Positions 38,675 to 49,700 of a stretch of DNA of 50,333 bases are shown piece after piece. A program made the position numbers and the translations under genes. The notes beneath the pieces are model-generated. The model did no database searches. It was given only the letters and a program-made list of their open reading frames with translations, and had not been told where the DNA came from. The DNA comes from Burkholderiales bacterium (GTDB lineage Bacteria > Pseudomonadota > Gammaproteobacteria > Burkholderiales > Burkholderiaceae_C): contig JAUVWL010000027.1 in NCBI GenBank assembly GCA_030604135.1, positions 1-50,333 on the forward strand, read 5' to 3'. The stretch's first letter is position 1. Each line of letters begins with the position of its first letter.

Positions 38675-38798
38675 GCGCACCCACCCCGGGGCCGGCAGCA
38701 CCCGGGCAAACCCTGATGCATGCAGCAGCGGGCTGTTACCCCGCGGCCGGCCCGTGCTCCAACAATGGTTCATCCAAACCACCCCAATGGAGACACGC

Positions 38799-39377
38799 AT
38801 GGGCAAGAAACTGCTGATGATCTGCGGCGACTACTGCGAAGACTATGAAACCATGGTGCCGTTCCAGGCGCTGCAGGCGGTCGGGCACACCGTACACGCC
38901 GTGGCGCCCGAGAAGAAGGCCGGCGATTGCATCCTGACGGCCATCCACGATTTCGAGGGGGCCCAGACCTACAGCGAAAAGCCCGGCCACCGTTTCACGC
39001 TCAACGCCACCCTGGCCGAGGTGAAGCCCGAGCAGTACGACGCGCTGGTCATTCCTGGTGGCCGCGGCCCCGAGTACCTGCGCATGCACGCCAGCGTGCT
39101 TGCCCTGGTCAAGCACTTCACCTCCAGCGGCAAGCCGGTGGCCGCTGTCTGCCACGGTGCCCAGCTGCTGGCCGCCACCGGCGACATCCGCGGTCGCAGC
39201 ATCTCGGCTTACCCGGCCTGCCAGGTCGAGGTCGAGCTGGCCGGTGCCACCTATGCCAATATCCCGGTCGACCAGGCGGTGACCGATGGCCCCTTTGTCA
39301 CCGCGCCCGCCTGGCCTGCCCACCCGGCCTGGATCGCCCAGTTCCTGGCCGTGCTGGGCACACGCATCGAACATTGA
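38799..39377 (+). CDS. DJ-1/PfpI-family protein
   Basis: A 192-residue protein of the DJ-1/PfpI superfamily. The nucleophile elbow AVCHGAQLLAATG carries the conserved cysteine, and VIPGGRGPEYLR carries the upstream glycine-rich loop. A GGAG ribosome site is placed before the ATG at 38799 (an upstream in-frame ATG is not available in good context). It lies 124 bp after the thioesterase and is found next to aryl-CoA hydroxylase fusions in related bacteria to my knowledge. Its catalytic function there is unknown. Confidence 0.87.
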   Translation: MGKKLLMICGDYCEDYETMVPFQALQAVGHTVHAVAPEKKAGDCILTAIHDFEGAQTYSEKPGHRFTLNATLAEVKPEQYDALVIPGGRGPEYLRMHASVLALVKHFTSSGKPVAAVCHGAQLLAATGDIRGRSISAYPACQVEVELAGATYANIPVDQAVTDGPFVTAPAWPAHPAWIAQFLAVLGTRIEH

Positions 39378-39438
39378 GTAGCTCGGATCGGGCCCATGCG
39401 TTCAGAATGGTCCCCGGCCACCGCCACAGGAGCGTCCC

Positions 39439-39843
39439 ATGTGCGAAGTCTTCATCAGCGCCGACCCCGAGAGCTACGCCAGCCGCACCCGCTCGGTGCG
39501 CCTGCACGGCGTCGTCACCAGCATCCGGCTGGAGAACCTCTACTGGGACGTGCTGGCCGAGATCGGTGATCGCGACGGCATGAGCGTGGTGCAGCTGATC
39601 GAGAAGCTCTACGACGAGCTGGTCGTGGCCCGCGGCGGGGTGGGCAACTTCTCGTCCTTCCTGCGCGTGAGCGCGCTGCGCTACATGGCGTTGCAGGCCC
39701 ACGACCGCATTCCCATGGACAACAGCGTGCCGATCCGCACGCTGGACCCGAAGGCGGTGCTGCACGCGCTGCCTTCTCACTGGGCCCTGCCACCGGCACC
39801 CCGCACCACCGACACGGTGGTGGCGCTGCGGCGCAAAGGCTGA
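39439..39843 (+). CDS. Ribbon-helix-helix domain protein
   Basis: A 134-residue soluble protein. The central block VRLHGVVTSIRLENLYWDVL then AEIGDRDGMSVVQLIEKLYD reads like the RHH_4 family (a beta-strand followed by two helices). The N-terminus MCEVFISADPESY is family-typical. It may be a DNA-binding regulator, but no targets are indicated. It follows DJ-1 on the same strand and is convergent with acdS, 24 bp away. Confidence 0.8.
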   Translation: MCEVFISADPESYASRTRSVRLHGVVTSIRLENLYWDVLAEIGDRDGMSVVQLIEKLYDELVVARGGVGNFSSFLRVSALRYMALQAHDRIPMDNSVPIRTLDPKAVLHALPSHWALPPAPRTTDTVVALRRKG

Positions 39844-39867
39844 CAGCGCCGGGCAGCGCTGCGGCGG

Positions 39868-40884
39868 TCAACCGTTGCGGAACAGGAAGCTGTAGGCGTT
39901 GAGCGCGGGCACGCCGCCCAGATGGGCATAGAGCACGCGTGAGCCGGCGGGGAATTCGCCGCGGCGCACCATGTCGATCATGCCGTGCATCGACTTGCCT
40001 TCGTAGACCGGGTCGGTGAGCATGCCTTCCTGGCGCGCACACAGACGGATGGCCTCCAGCGTGCCTTCGTTCGGCAGGCCGTACTCGGGGCCACCGTAGC
40101 GGGTGTCGAGCACCACGTCTTCGGCGGTGATGTCCGGACCCAGCTCCACCAGCTGGGCGGTGTTCTGCGCGATGCGCAGGATCTGCGCGTGGGTCTGTTC
40201 GGGCTTGGCCGACGCATCGATACCGATCACACGCCGCGCGCGGCCATCGGCGGCAAAACCCACCACCATGCCGGCCTGGGTGCTGCCGGTGACCGAACAC
40301 ACCACGATGTAGTCGAAGCGGAATCCCAGCTCGGCCTCCTGGGCCCGCACCTCTTCGGCAAAGCCCACAAAACCCAGCCCACCGCGCGGGTGCTCCGAAC
40401 AACCGGCCGGAATGGGAAAGGGTTTGCCACCGGCCTTGAGCACGTCGTCCATGGCCTGCTGCCAGCTGGGCCGGATGCCGATGTCAAACCCCGCCGCATC
40501 CAGGCGCACATCGGCCCCCATGATGCGCGACATCTCGATGTTGCCCACGCGGTCGTACACCGCGTCGGAATAGTTGACCCAGTTCTCCTGCACGAGCACG
40601 CACTTCATGCCCAGATGGGCCGCCACCGCGGCCACCTGGCGGGTCTGGTTGGACTGGATGCCACCGATCGACACCAGGGTGTCATAGCCCCCATCAATGG
40701 CCTCGGGGATCAGGTACTCCAGCTTGCGCGTCTTGTTGCCGCCAAAGGCCAGGCCGCTGTTGCAGTCCTCCCGTTTGGCGTACAGCTCCACCTGCCCACC
40801 CAGGTGGGCACTGAGTCGCTTGAGCGGCTGGATGGGGGTCGGGCCAAAGGTCAGCGGGTGGCGAGGGAATTTCTGCAGGTTCAT
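39868..40884 (-). CDS. acdS: 1-aminocyclopropane-1-carboxylate (ACC) deaminase
   Basis: PLP enzyme that cleaves ACC, the ethylene precursor of plants, to 2-oxobutanoate and ammonia. 338 residues, exactly the usual length. The residues known to define a true ACC deaminase are all present at the classical positions: Lys51 (GGNKTRK), Ser78, Tyr268, Tyr294, Glu295 (DPVYEGKSM) and Leu322. This separates it from D-cysteine desulfhydrase. The ATG at 40884 is chosen; the frame runs on to 41073 without family similarity. It is divergent from an Lrp-type gene matching acdR, as in known acdS loci. Confidence 0.97.
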   Translation of the reverse strand: MNLQKFPRHPLTFGPTPIQPLKRLSAHLGGQVELYAKREDCNSGLAFGGNKTRKLEYLIPEAIDGGYDTLVSIGGIQSNQTRQVAAVAAHLGMKCVLVQENWVNYSDAVYDRVGNIEMSRIMGADVRLDAAGFDIGIRPSWQQAMDDVLKAGGKPFPIPAGCSEHPRGGLGFVGFAEEVRAQEAELGFRFDYIVVCSVTGSTQAGMVVGFAADGRARRVIGIDASAKPEQTHAQILRIAQNTAQLVELGPDITAEDVVLDTRYGGPEYGLPNEGTLEAIRLCARQEGMLTDPVYEGKSMHGMIDMVRRGEFPAGSRVLYAHLGGVPALNAYSFLFRNG

Positions 40885-41112
40885 GAGGCGAGCTCCGGGC
40901 AGGACGACGGGCCGGTTCGTGCCGATGCTGGCGAACAGCACTGGCCGGGCGGTGGCCTTTGGTCGGGTTGTAGACGAAAAGGTCTGCCCAATGGTACAAA
41001 CGACGTCACGAAACAGGGTTGCAAGTTGCCGGCCTTCTTCTGGCAAAACGTTAACTGATTTTTTCTGAAACATCCTCCGGTCACTTCAGAACGGCTCGCT
41101 GGAGAAACAATA
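40885..41112. promoter_or_regulatory. acdS/acdR divergent promoter region
   Basis: The 228-bp gap between the acdS and acdR starts contains both promoters. It is A/T-richer from about 40975 to 41110. In Pseudomonas acdS loci this region holds Lrp, FNR and CRP boxes; I did not find a clean FNR dyad here, so the regulatory details are unknown. Confidence 0.5.
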
Positions 41113-41610
41113 TTGCGTCACAAGAATGAAGCGGCACATCATGTCGAGCCGGTCACCCTGGACCGCACCGACAAGGCCATCCTGAAGGCGCTGCAGCGCG
41201 ACGCTTCGATCAGCAACGTGGCGCTGGCGGCCAAGGTGAACCTGAGCCCGCCGGCCTGCCTGCGCCGCGTGGAGCGCCTGAAGGCGGCGGGTCTGATCCG
41301 GGGCATCGTGGCGCTGCTTGAACCCCGGGCACTGGACGCGGGCATGCTGGTGATGATCGGTGTGGTGCTGGATCGGTCCACCCCTGATTCGTTTGCGGCC
41401 TTCGAAAAGGCCGTCCAGAGAGTCTCCGGCTGCCTCGAATGCCATGTCGTGACCGGCGAGTTCGACTACTTCATGCTGCTGCGCACCCGGGACAACGAAA
41501 GCTTCAACCGCCTGCACGCCGAGCAGTTGCTGTACCTGCCCGGGGTGCGGCAGATCCGATCGTTCATGGTCCTCAAGCAGGTGCTCTCGACCACACAGTT
41601 GCCGCTGTAG
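41113..41610 (+). CDS. acdR: Lrp/AsnC-family regulator, probable AcdR
   Basis: A 165-residue Lrp-type regulator with a TTG start at 41113 and GGAG 8-9 bp before it. The N-terminal helix-turn-helix reads LDRTDKAILKALQRDASISN then LSPPACLRRVERLKAAGLI. The C-terminal RAM domain has VTGEFDYFMLLRTRDNESF. Its position, divergent from acdS, matches AcdR, which controls ACC deaminase with the ACC-sensing partner protein; assignment is by position plus family. An intergenic 77-bp stretch separates it from the pilus ATPase gene. Confidence 0.9.
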   Translation: MRHKNEAAHHVEPVTLDRTDKAILKALQRDASISNVALAAKVNLSPPACLRRVERLKAAGLIRGIVALLEPRALDAGMLVMIGVVLDRSTPDSFAAFEKAVQRVSGCLECHVVTGEFDYFMLLRTRDNESFNRLHAEQLLYLPGVRQIRSFMVLKQVLSTTQLPL

Positions 41611-41687
41611 GTGCTTCGGGCACCTCAGGTCAAGATCGGGGCGGCGCTGCCGATAGGAAGGACAAGCGCTCTCTCCCTATCTGCTCC

Positions 41688-42812
41688 ATGGACTCCCACC
41701 TCCACTCCGCCGACGCCGACCTGGGCCACTACCTGTCCCTGATGGTGACCCACGGCGCCTCCGACCTCTTCCTGTCGGCCGGCAGCGCGCCGGCCCTGAA
41801 GGTGCAGGGCGTGGTCAAACGCCTGCCCGAGGGTGCACTGACCGCCACCCGCACCCAGATGCTGGCCTATTCGGTGATGCGTGAAACCCAGATTCGCGAG
41901 TTCGAGGCCACCCTGGAATGCGACCTGGCCATCGCCCTGCCGGACCTGGGACGCTTTCGTGTCAACGTCTACCGCCAGCGTGGCGACGTGGCCGTGGTGG
42001 TGCGACACATCAATGCCCGGATTCCGTCGCTCGAGCAGCTGAAACTGCCGCCGGTGCTGCGCAAGCTGGCCATGCTCAAGCGCGGGCTGGTGCTGGTGGT
42101 GGGCGCGGCTGGCTCGGGCAAATCGACCACGTTGGCGGCCCTGCTCGACCACCGCAACCACAACGCCAGCGGGCACATCCTGACGGTGGAAGACCCGATG
42201 GAGTTCGAACACAGCCACGGCACCTGCATCGTCGACCAACGCGAGGTGGGCCTGGATACCCAGAGCTTCGACGAGGCCTTGCGCCACGCCATGCGCGAAG
42301 CGCCCGATGTGATCATGATCGGCGAGATCAGAGACCGCGAGACCATGCAGCACGCCATGGCCTACGCCGAAACCGGCCACCTGTGTGTCTCGACCCTGCA
42401 CGCCAACAACGCCAACCAGGCGATCCAGCGCATCCTGAACTTCTTCCCCGAGGCGGCGCACCGCCAGGTCCTGATGGACCTCTCGCTCAACCTCAAGGGC
42501 GTGGTCGGCCAACGCCTGATCCGCGGCGCCCAGGGCCGGCTGGTGCCCGCGGTCGAGGTGATGTTGCTCTCACCCTATGTGGCCGACCTGATCCAGAAGG
42601 GCCAGACGGACGACATCAAGGACGCCATGGCCAAGAGCAACGAACTGGGCATGTGCACCTTCGACCAGTCGCTCTACGAGCTGGTGCAAAGCGGCGAGCT
42701 GACGGCCGACCAGGCCATCGAGCACGCCGACTCGCGCACCGACCTGTCGCTGCGCATCCGCCTGCACCGCCACCAGCGCCCCGACACCGCCGGCCTTCAC
42801 ATGGCTGGGTGA
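41688..42812 (+). CDS. PilT/PilU-family type IV pilus retraction ATPase
   Basis: A 374-residue cytosolic hexameric ATPase that powers pilus retraction. Landmarks are VTHGASDLFLSAGSAP at the start, Walker A GAAGSGKS (a variant of GPTGSGKS), the Asp-box ILTVEDPMEFEH, the Walker B VIMIGEIRDRETM, the His-box HLCVSTLHANNA and LIRGAQGRLVPAVEVM. The N-terminal wording and C-terminal extension resemble PilU more than PilT. No other pil gene is adjacent. ATG 41688 is chosen because the frame open from 41439 is out of family. Confidence 0.9.
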   Translation: MDSHLHSADADLGHYLSLMVTHGASDLFLSAGSAPALKVQGVVKRLPEGALTATRTQMLAYSVMRETQIREFEATLECDLAIALPDLGRFRVNVYRQRGDVAVVVRHINARIPSLEQLKLPPVLRKLAMLKRGLVLVVGAAGSGKSTTLAALLDHRNHNASGHILTVEDPMEFEHSHGTCIVDQREVGLDTQSFDEALRHAMREAPDVIMIGEIRDRETMQHAMAYAETGHLCVSTLHANNANQAIQRILNFFPEAAHRQVLMDLSLNLKGVVGQRLIRGAQGRLVPAVEVMLLSPYVADLIQKGQTDDIKDAMAKSNELGMCTFDQSLYELVQSGELTADQAIEHADSRTDLSLRIRLHRHQRPDTAGLHMAG

Positions 42813-42826
42813 GGGCGCAGGGCAGG

Positions 42827-43105
42827 TCAGCCTTCGTCGTCCCCGGTCGAGAACTCCAACCCGCCTGTGAAGCGCGCCAGGAAGTTGTAGACCCAGCAGC
42901 CCACCCAGGTCATCAGGTAACCGAACACCAGGTAGATCAGGGGCATGAACAAGACCATCAGCCACGGAAAAGGTGCGCCGTGAGGCGCCAGCGAGCCGGC
43001 TATGAGCATGAAGGGCAGCAGGAACACCAGCGAGCTGGCGGTCATGATGACGGCCATGACCTTGGCGTTCTGATGCAATGACAGGCGACGGATCTGGATT
43101 TTCAT
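42827..43105 (-). CDS. Small two-span membrane protein, conserved
   Basis: A 92-residue protein with two hydrophobic helices (VMAVIMTASSLVFLLPFMLI and LMVLFMPLIYLVFGYLMTWV) and a C-terminus WVYNFLARFTGG, a motif seen in small proteobacterial membrane proteins with 'YN...GG' ends. No enzymatic motif. It is convergent with the pilus ATPase (14-bp gap) and lies downstream of the repeat array and boxB. Confidence 0.7.
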   Translation of the reverse strand: MKIQIRRLSLHQNAKVMAVIMTASSLVFLLPFMLIAGSLAPHGAPFPWLMVLFMPLIYLVFGYLMTWVGCWVYNFLARFTGGLEFSTGDDEG

Positions 43106-43173
43106 GGGTGGGCGCCTCCCGATCGCCCGGACGGACGATGAAAGCCGCCATCATGCCAGCCCTTTCTCGTCCC

Positions 43174-43456
43174 GCGCAGCGGCGCAGCGTGGGGGCACCC
43201 GGAATCCGGCGCCGGGCCGCCCCAAGCCGGATTCGTGCCCCCTCGGGGGGCAGCGACCCGCGCAGCGGCGGAGCGTGGGGGCACCCGGAATCCGGCGCCG
43301 GGCCGCCCCAAGCCGGGTTCGTGCCCCCTCGGGGGGGCAGCGACCCGCGCAGCCGCGCAGCGTGGGGGCACCCGGAATCCGGCGCCGGGGCGCCCCAAGC
43401 CGGATTCGTGCCCCCTCGGGGGGCAGCGACCCGCGCAGCGGCGGAGCGTGGGGGCA
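43174..43456. repeat. Tandem array of the GC-rich palindromic repeat (three units of 86-87 bp plus a partial)
   Basis: Starts of the repeated word GCGCAGC lie at 43174, 43260, 43347 and 43433, giving units of 86, 87 and 86 bp. Each unit contains the palindrome GCCCCCTCGGGGGG and the ends CACCCGGAATCCGGCGCCGG and GCGGAGCGTGGGGGC. Small differences (G-run length, one C/G change) show decay. It lies between boxB (5 bp after its stop at 43462) and the small membrane protein. Unlike CRISPR there is no unique spacer between units. Confidence 0.95.
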
Positions 43457-43461
43457 ACCGT

Positions 43462-44961
<1,500 letters not shown>

Positions 44962-44980
44962 GGCAGTCTCCTCGATGAAG

Positions 44981-44994
44981 TGCACTTTAATGCA
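44981..44994. promoter_or_regulatory. TGCA-N6-TGCA element upstream of boxB
   Basis: TGCA-CTTTAA-TGCA lies 20 bp upstream of the boxB ATG, just before the ribosome site; flanking bases extend it to an imperfect dyad. TGCA repeats are described for operators of BzdR/BoxR-type regulators of benzoate pathways, so a BoxR-like repressor site is likely but unproven. Confidence 0.55.
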
Positions 44995-45094
44995 CATTTG
45001 TGAACAGAGATCTGCAGTATCATTCCTATCAACGGACGCCGATTTGCGCCAGATCAAACAAAGGGCAGGTGGATGCCGGCTCGCCGGCTGCGGC

Positions 45095-45445
45095 TCAGCG
45101 GGTGCGCTCGCAGCGGCCCTGCGACTGGGCCAGCCCGCGGAAATCGCTGTGCCAGGACTGTCGGGCGACGTCGATCTGGATGCGCTCGTTGTCCAGCGAC
45201 GTCATCACCAGTGTGCCGTCCACCACGAAGGTGAACACCGGAACGCCGTCAATGCGGACCGCGGTCAGGGCCTGATCGCTGTGTTCGAGCTCGACCGCGC
45301 GAACCCAGACCGCACGCGCGGGCAGGTACACCGCTTCACACAGCATTCGCACCGACCTCACGTCGGCCGAGGCCGGCAAGGTCAGCAGCAAGCCGAAGGT
45401 GCTGGCCAAGGCACCACAGGCCAGCAGGCCGGTGCTCAACCTCAA
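45095..45445 (-). CDS. Hypothetical secreted protein overlapping the adenosyltransferase gene
   Basis: A 116-residue protein with a TTG start at 45445 and AGGGAGA before it. A Sec signal peptide (ACGALASTFGLLLTLPASA) is followed by a short beta-rich periplasmic domain (about 28-116). The TTG start overlaps the stop TGA of the upstream adenosyltransferase gene (TTGA), implying translational coupling. No known family was recognised. Confidence 0.72.
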   Translation of the reverse strand: MRLSTGLLACGALASTFGLLLTLPASADVRSVRMLCEAVYLPARAVWVRAVELEHSDQALTAVRIDGVPVFTFVVDGTLVMTSLDNERIQIDVARQSWHSDFRGLAQSQGRCERTR

Positions 45446-46008
45446 GCGCCGGTCTCCCTACCCAGGCGTTCGCTCTTCCAGTACACGTCGTCGCCCCCAT
45501 TCATGCGGTTGAGCACGCGGGCCAGCACGAACATCAGATCGGACAGGCGGTTGAGGTACTGGCGTGGTGCGTCCTTGATGGCCTCCTCGTTGCCCAGGGC
45601 CACCACAGCCCGTTCGGCCCTGCGCGCCACGGTGCGGCACACATGGGCCTGGCTCGCCGCCCGCGTGCCGGCCGGCAGAATGAACTCCTGCAGGCGCGGC
45701 AACTGCTCGTTGTAGCCCGCCAGCGCCTCGTCCAGCGCCAGCACCGCCTCAGGTTTGAGCAGCTCGAAACCCGGGATCGACAGCTCACCACCCAGGTTGA
45801 ACAGCTGGTGCTGGATTTCCACCAGCAGCGTGCGCACATCGTCCGGCATGGGCTCGCATAAAAGCAGACCGATGTGCGAGTTGAGCTCGTCCACATCGCC
45901 CATGGCGTGCACACGCAGGCTGTTCTTGGAAACACGGGAGTTGTCGCCAAGCCCGGTCGTGCCGGCGTCACCGGTGCGGGTGGCGATCTGGGTCAGTCGG
46001 TTGCCCAT
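45442..46008 (-). CDS. PduO-type ATP:cob(I)alamin adenosyltransferase
   Basis: Makes adenosylcobalamin from reduced cobalamin and ATP. 188 residues, the usual size. The ATP-binding motif TRTGDAGTTGLGD near the N-terminus, the conserved VHAMGDVDELNSHIGLLL, and the C-terminal VARRAERAVVALGN and YLNRLSDLMFVLAR are characteristic of the PduO group. ATG 46008 follows CAGGAAC. A short secreted-protein gene overlaps its stop. Possible consumers in the cell are B12 enzymes; the MetH half at 6.5-7.6 kb uses methylcobalamin instead. Confidence 0.95.
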   Translation of the reverse strand: MGNRLTQIATRTGDAGTTGLGDNSRVSKNSLRVHAMGDVDELNSHIGLLLCEPMPDDVRTLLVEIQHQLFNLGGELSIPGFELLKPEAVLALDEALAGYNEQLPRLQEFILPAGTRAASQAHVCRTVARRAERAVVALGNEEAIKDAPRQYLNRLSDLMFVLARVLNRMNGGDDVYWKSERLGRETGA

Positions 46009-46273
46009 GGCAGGTTCCTGGGTTTCGATCGTGATCGGGTTTCCCGATTATCGGTCAGTGGTCCGACGTGACGATGCCCTGGCCCTCGTACCGGTTCCCG
46101 CAACCCCGGTTTCCCGAAAGTAAAGAGGCGCTTCGTGATGTGTCCCGGGCAAGCGGATGGTTCACCGGGCAACAGTGCGCAAAAGTGCTGGTCCGGAGCA
46201 CCGGGCTGTTTTTCAATCAGCCTCACGCACTGGCCAGCGCGTGCCCTTTCACTTCAATTGAGAGATCCAACCG

Positions 46274-46579
46274 ATGAAACAACCGACCTTTCTGACCTCT
46301 TTCGAAAGACGCAGCGTGTTGCTGTTCGCTGGGCTGAGCCTGGTGGCAGCTGGACAGGCCTTCGCCCAGTCCACCGCGCCCAAGCCCGCTACGGGCGAGC
46401 AGGCCGATGTGTCGACCGTGTTCAACCAGGCCGACACCAACGGCGACGGACGTCTGAGCCGCCAGGAAGCCCAGGCCATCCCCGGCTTGGCCGAGCGCTT
46501 TGATGCGGTCGACACCGACAAGGACGGCGCCATTTCGCTGCAGGAACTCAGCGTCGCCATGAGCCGGCCTGCGGGCTGA
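46274..46579 (+). CDS. EF-hand calcium-binding exported protein
   Basis: A 101-residue protein. A signal peptide (LLFAGLSLVAAGQAFA) precedes a mature domain with two EF-hand loops, DTNGDGRLSRQE and DTDKDGAISLQE, each with the expected Asp/Asn/Asp/Glu calcium ligands. Small periplasmic EF-hand pairs bind calcium; function is otherwise unknown. ATG 46274. Confidence 0.9.
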   Translation: MKQPTFLTSFERRSVLLFAGLSLVAAGQAFAQSTAPKPATGEQADVSTVFNQADTNGDGRLSRQEAQAIPGLAERFDAVDTDKDGAISLQELSVAMSRPAG

Positions 46580-46630
46580 AGCCCGGCGCTGAGCGAAGGT
46601 TGGCTGGCTTGTCTGTGGCAACACTCGCAG

Positions 46631-46667
46631 GGACCCTGTCTGGTCAAGCCAGACACCTGCAGGGTCC
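46631..46667 (-). terminator. Possible hairpin terminator of the autotransporter transcript
   Basis: A nested inverted repeat GGACCCTG ... CAGGGTCC with an inner CTGG/CCAG stem lies about 80 bp beyond the autotransporter stop. There is no clear T-tract on either strand, so the role as terminator is uncertain. Confidence 0.45.
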
Positions 46668-46745
46668 GCCATGTGCGCCCCCTCCGACCCAGCCCACCTC
46701 ACACCGCAGTTGCAGCCGCCTCAAGGGCGGTCCGTCTGCACGGGG

Positions 46746-49700
46746 CTAGAAGACCTGCTTGACTCCGAGGGTGATCTTGCCGGTGTTCTTGCGGTTTTTC
46801 AGGCCCAGCTCGTAGCGGGCATCGGTCCACAGCCAGCGGTTCTGCCCCAGATCGGCTTGTGCGCCGACGCCCAGTTCCAGGTAGGTCTGATCGAATCTTT
46901 CGCGCGCCACCACCCGACCGCCTCCTGCCTTTGCCTGCAGTGTCATGCCACCGGTCTTGAGCAGATCCTGCACCAGACTCCCCAGCAGGTAGTAGTGTGC
47001 ATGACCATCGCCTTCAACGGCTGCGGCAGCACGGCGGTTGTGCAGCCGCAAACCCAATCGCCCTCGAAGCGCACTGAATCCGTCGGCATGCATGGACGAA
47101 AACCCGTCTTCGAAACGGGCATAGCGCGTGTGCAACAGAACAAGCTGACCCTGCCCTTCCACTGCCCAGCCGTGATCGAATGCCTGAAACTGGGCCAGCG
47201 GGAGCCCCCTTTCCACGCCCAGCGCCAGCTGCCAGCCCGTCTGGCTGGCCTCCGTGCCATAGGTGTCCAGGAAATCGTTGCTGATGCGCACCAGGTGGCC
47301 CACCCAGTTGGTGTAGGCACCATCGGCTTCGGTGTTCGTGTGATAGCCGCCAAGGCCCCAGCTTTGGGTGTTGATGCGGGAGGTCTCGGTCTCCAGGCGA
47401 GCCTGCAGGCGCAGCTGATCCCAGGCATCGGCCCTGCTGCTCACATAGTGGGCCAGCCATCCGGTGCGGCTGCGACCGCCTTCGCCTGCCTGCGCGCGAT
47501 GAAGATCGGCGCCGAGCTGAAATCCACTGGCCCGCTGGTCGTAGCTGAACCGGTCCTGCCCCTTGGCCCTGAGGTCTTGCGCCAGGATACGACCCCAGGC
47601 TTGCGCCAGCTCATCGCCCCCCTGGACCTGCTCTCCCTCCCGCTGATGCAGGGTGCCAACCTGCATGAACCCCATGTCTGCGTTCATGCTGCGCGCGACG
47701 CTGTAGCCGCTGATGGCCGGGCGCCACAGAGGACGGGGCGCCTCACTCCCAGGCATCGGCTGGATCGCCGACACCAGGTACCAGCCGTCCTGATCTCTGC
47801 CGCTGACGCTGCCGCGCTGCAACACATATTGAAAGTTGCCCACCCGCAGGGTACCAATGTCCCACTCGAAGGCCGACGCCTCGGACGTGCCGCCCACCTC
47901 AATGATCTTGATACCCTCTGTGGTGGCCGCCCCGGCTCCCCCCACATTGTTGATGTTGAGCACGGTGTTTCCGCTGACATTGCCCTGAACGATGAGCCGA
48001 TCGGTGGCGCTGTTGTCGTCACCGAACTCGGTGTCCAGCCGGACCATGCCGCCGCGTCCCTGGTAATTTCCAGCCACCGTGGTCAGGTCGTCGCCCTGGC
48101 CATCCTGGAAAGTGACGGTACCGGCGTTGTTCAGGTGGGCGAAGAGGGTGAACACGCCTGGGCTGTTTCCTCTGAGATCCAGGGTGCCACCCCTGGCCAC
48201 ATTCAGCTCACGCGGGCCTGCCGGACCGGCCTCATACAGGTCGCCGGAGAGCTTGAGTTCAGCGCCCGGCCCCACATTCATGACCTCCCAACCGGTCAGG
48301 TCGACGCCTCTGGTGCCGCGGTTGGTATAGGCGGTCAGATTCACCCCGCTGATGGTCAGCACATCATTGCCTTCTCCGCCATCAAGCTGCACCAGACCCG
48401 ATGGATCAAAGCTGCCGCCGAGCGCAGCGATGTCGTTGCCTCTGCCGAGGTACACGCTGCCACGGATCCGGCCGCCGGTGGCAACAAATGTGTCGTCGCC
48501 GTCACCGAGATCGATCGCACCGGTGACAAGGCCATCGGTGAGCTCCAGCGTGTCGTCCGCAGCGCTGCCCAGAATGGCCCTTCGCCCTGGCGCCATGGCG
48601 GTGATGTTGCCGCTGTTTCTGATGAAGGCTCCGCCACCGACGCCGCTGACGTCAATGCCATGACCAGCGCTGCTGACCACCGATCCTGTGTTGGTGACGG
48701 TCGCCGAACCGGATCCGATGGCCTGAATGCCATCGCCTGAAACCATGATCGTGCCGCCCTGAAGCACATCCAGGTCGCCGTTGGCACTGAGCACCACAAT
48801 GCCTGCAGCATCTTCACCGGAAGTTCTGATCTGGGCACCAGCAGACACCCGAACCGACGCCTGGCCCTCGGTTGCACGCACCACCACCGCGGCACTCAGG
48901 TCGCCTGTGGTAGTGATGCTGCCGGCCACATCGGCCTGGGCATCGCCCACGCCAGCGGTTCGCACAGCCATGCCAAGACCCAGCACACCCGAAGTGAAAA
49001 TGCTGGCACCCGCACTCTGGACTCCCCTTGCACTGCCTGAACCATCGACCTGTGCAACCAGCCCGGCGGAGCCATTGACAGGGGTTCCCATCACCTCGGT
49101 GGCCGGGCCTGAGGTTTCCACCCGGCCGCCCGACTGTGTGGCCACAGCCACAACACCGGCGGCATCCGGGTTGTTGGCATAGGCCACGATGCCGTCGGCG
49201 TATGCTCCTTGTGTGGTGATCAGACCACCCAGCTGTGTGGCGAGCGCGGCCCCGCCACTGCCCGCATGCAACGCATAGATGCCCTCGGACTCATTCCCTT
49301 GGGTCGACACCCGCCCATCGGTCAGCACGACCTCTGCGGTGGCCTGACTGTCGGCGTTGGTCGTCCGCGCATGGATGCCGTGGGCGTTGTCGCCGCTTGT
49401 CTGCACTTCGCTTCCTGCCCCGCCGAGTTGCGCGCGGGCATGGCCAAGCCCCAGGTGCTGCGCAAACACCGCGTGGGATCCTGACCCCTCTGTGAAGAAT
49501 CCGAACAGACCGTCCTGCGCCACCACTTGCACCTCGGCTTGACTGCTGGTGTTGTTGATCAGGCCGCCGATGGCCATCCGTGAGTCGGCGTAGCTGCTGA
49601 CTTGCACGCGCCCTGTGGCCAGCACCGAAACGGCCCCCTGGTTGATGGTTTCAGCCAACACTGCGTTGCCCCTCTGGCTGTTGATCGACAACAGCTCGTT

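Noticed and set aside
40885..41073. N-terminal extension of acdS
   Set aside because: The 63 extra residues have no similarity to ACC deaminase, and the ATG at 40884 gives the exact usual 338 residues with Lys51 in place.
43174..43456. Possible CRISPR array
   Set aside because: Units are 86-87 bp and continuous, with no unique spacers, and no cas gene is present.
44962..45057. Longer boxB start
   Set aside because: Would add 32 residues across the operator and ribosome site; ATG 44961 has GAGGAGA.
46671..48740. 689-residue plus-strand frame opposite the autotransporter
   Set aside because: Antisense shadow of the beta-barrel gene; no motifs and odd composition.
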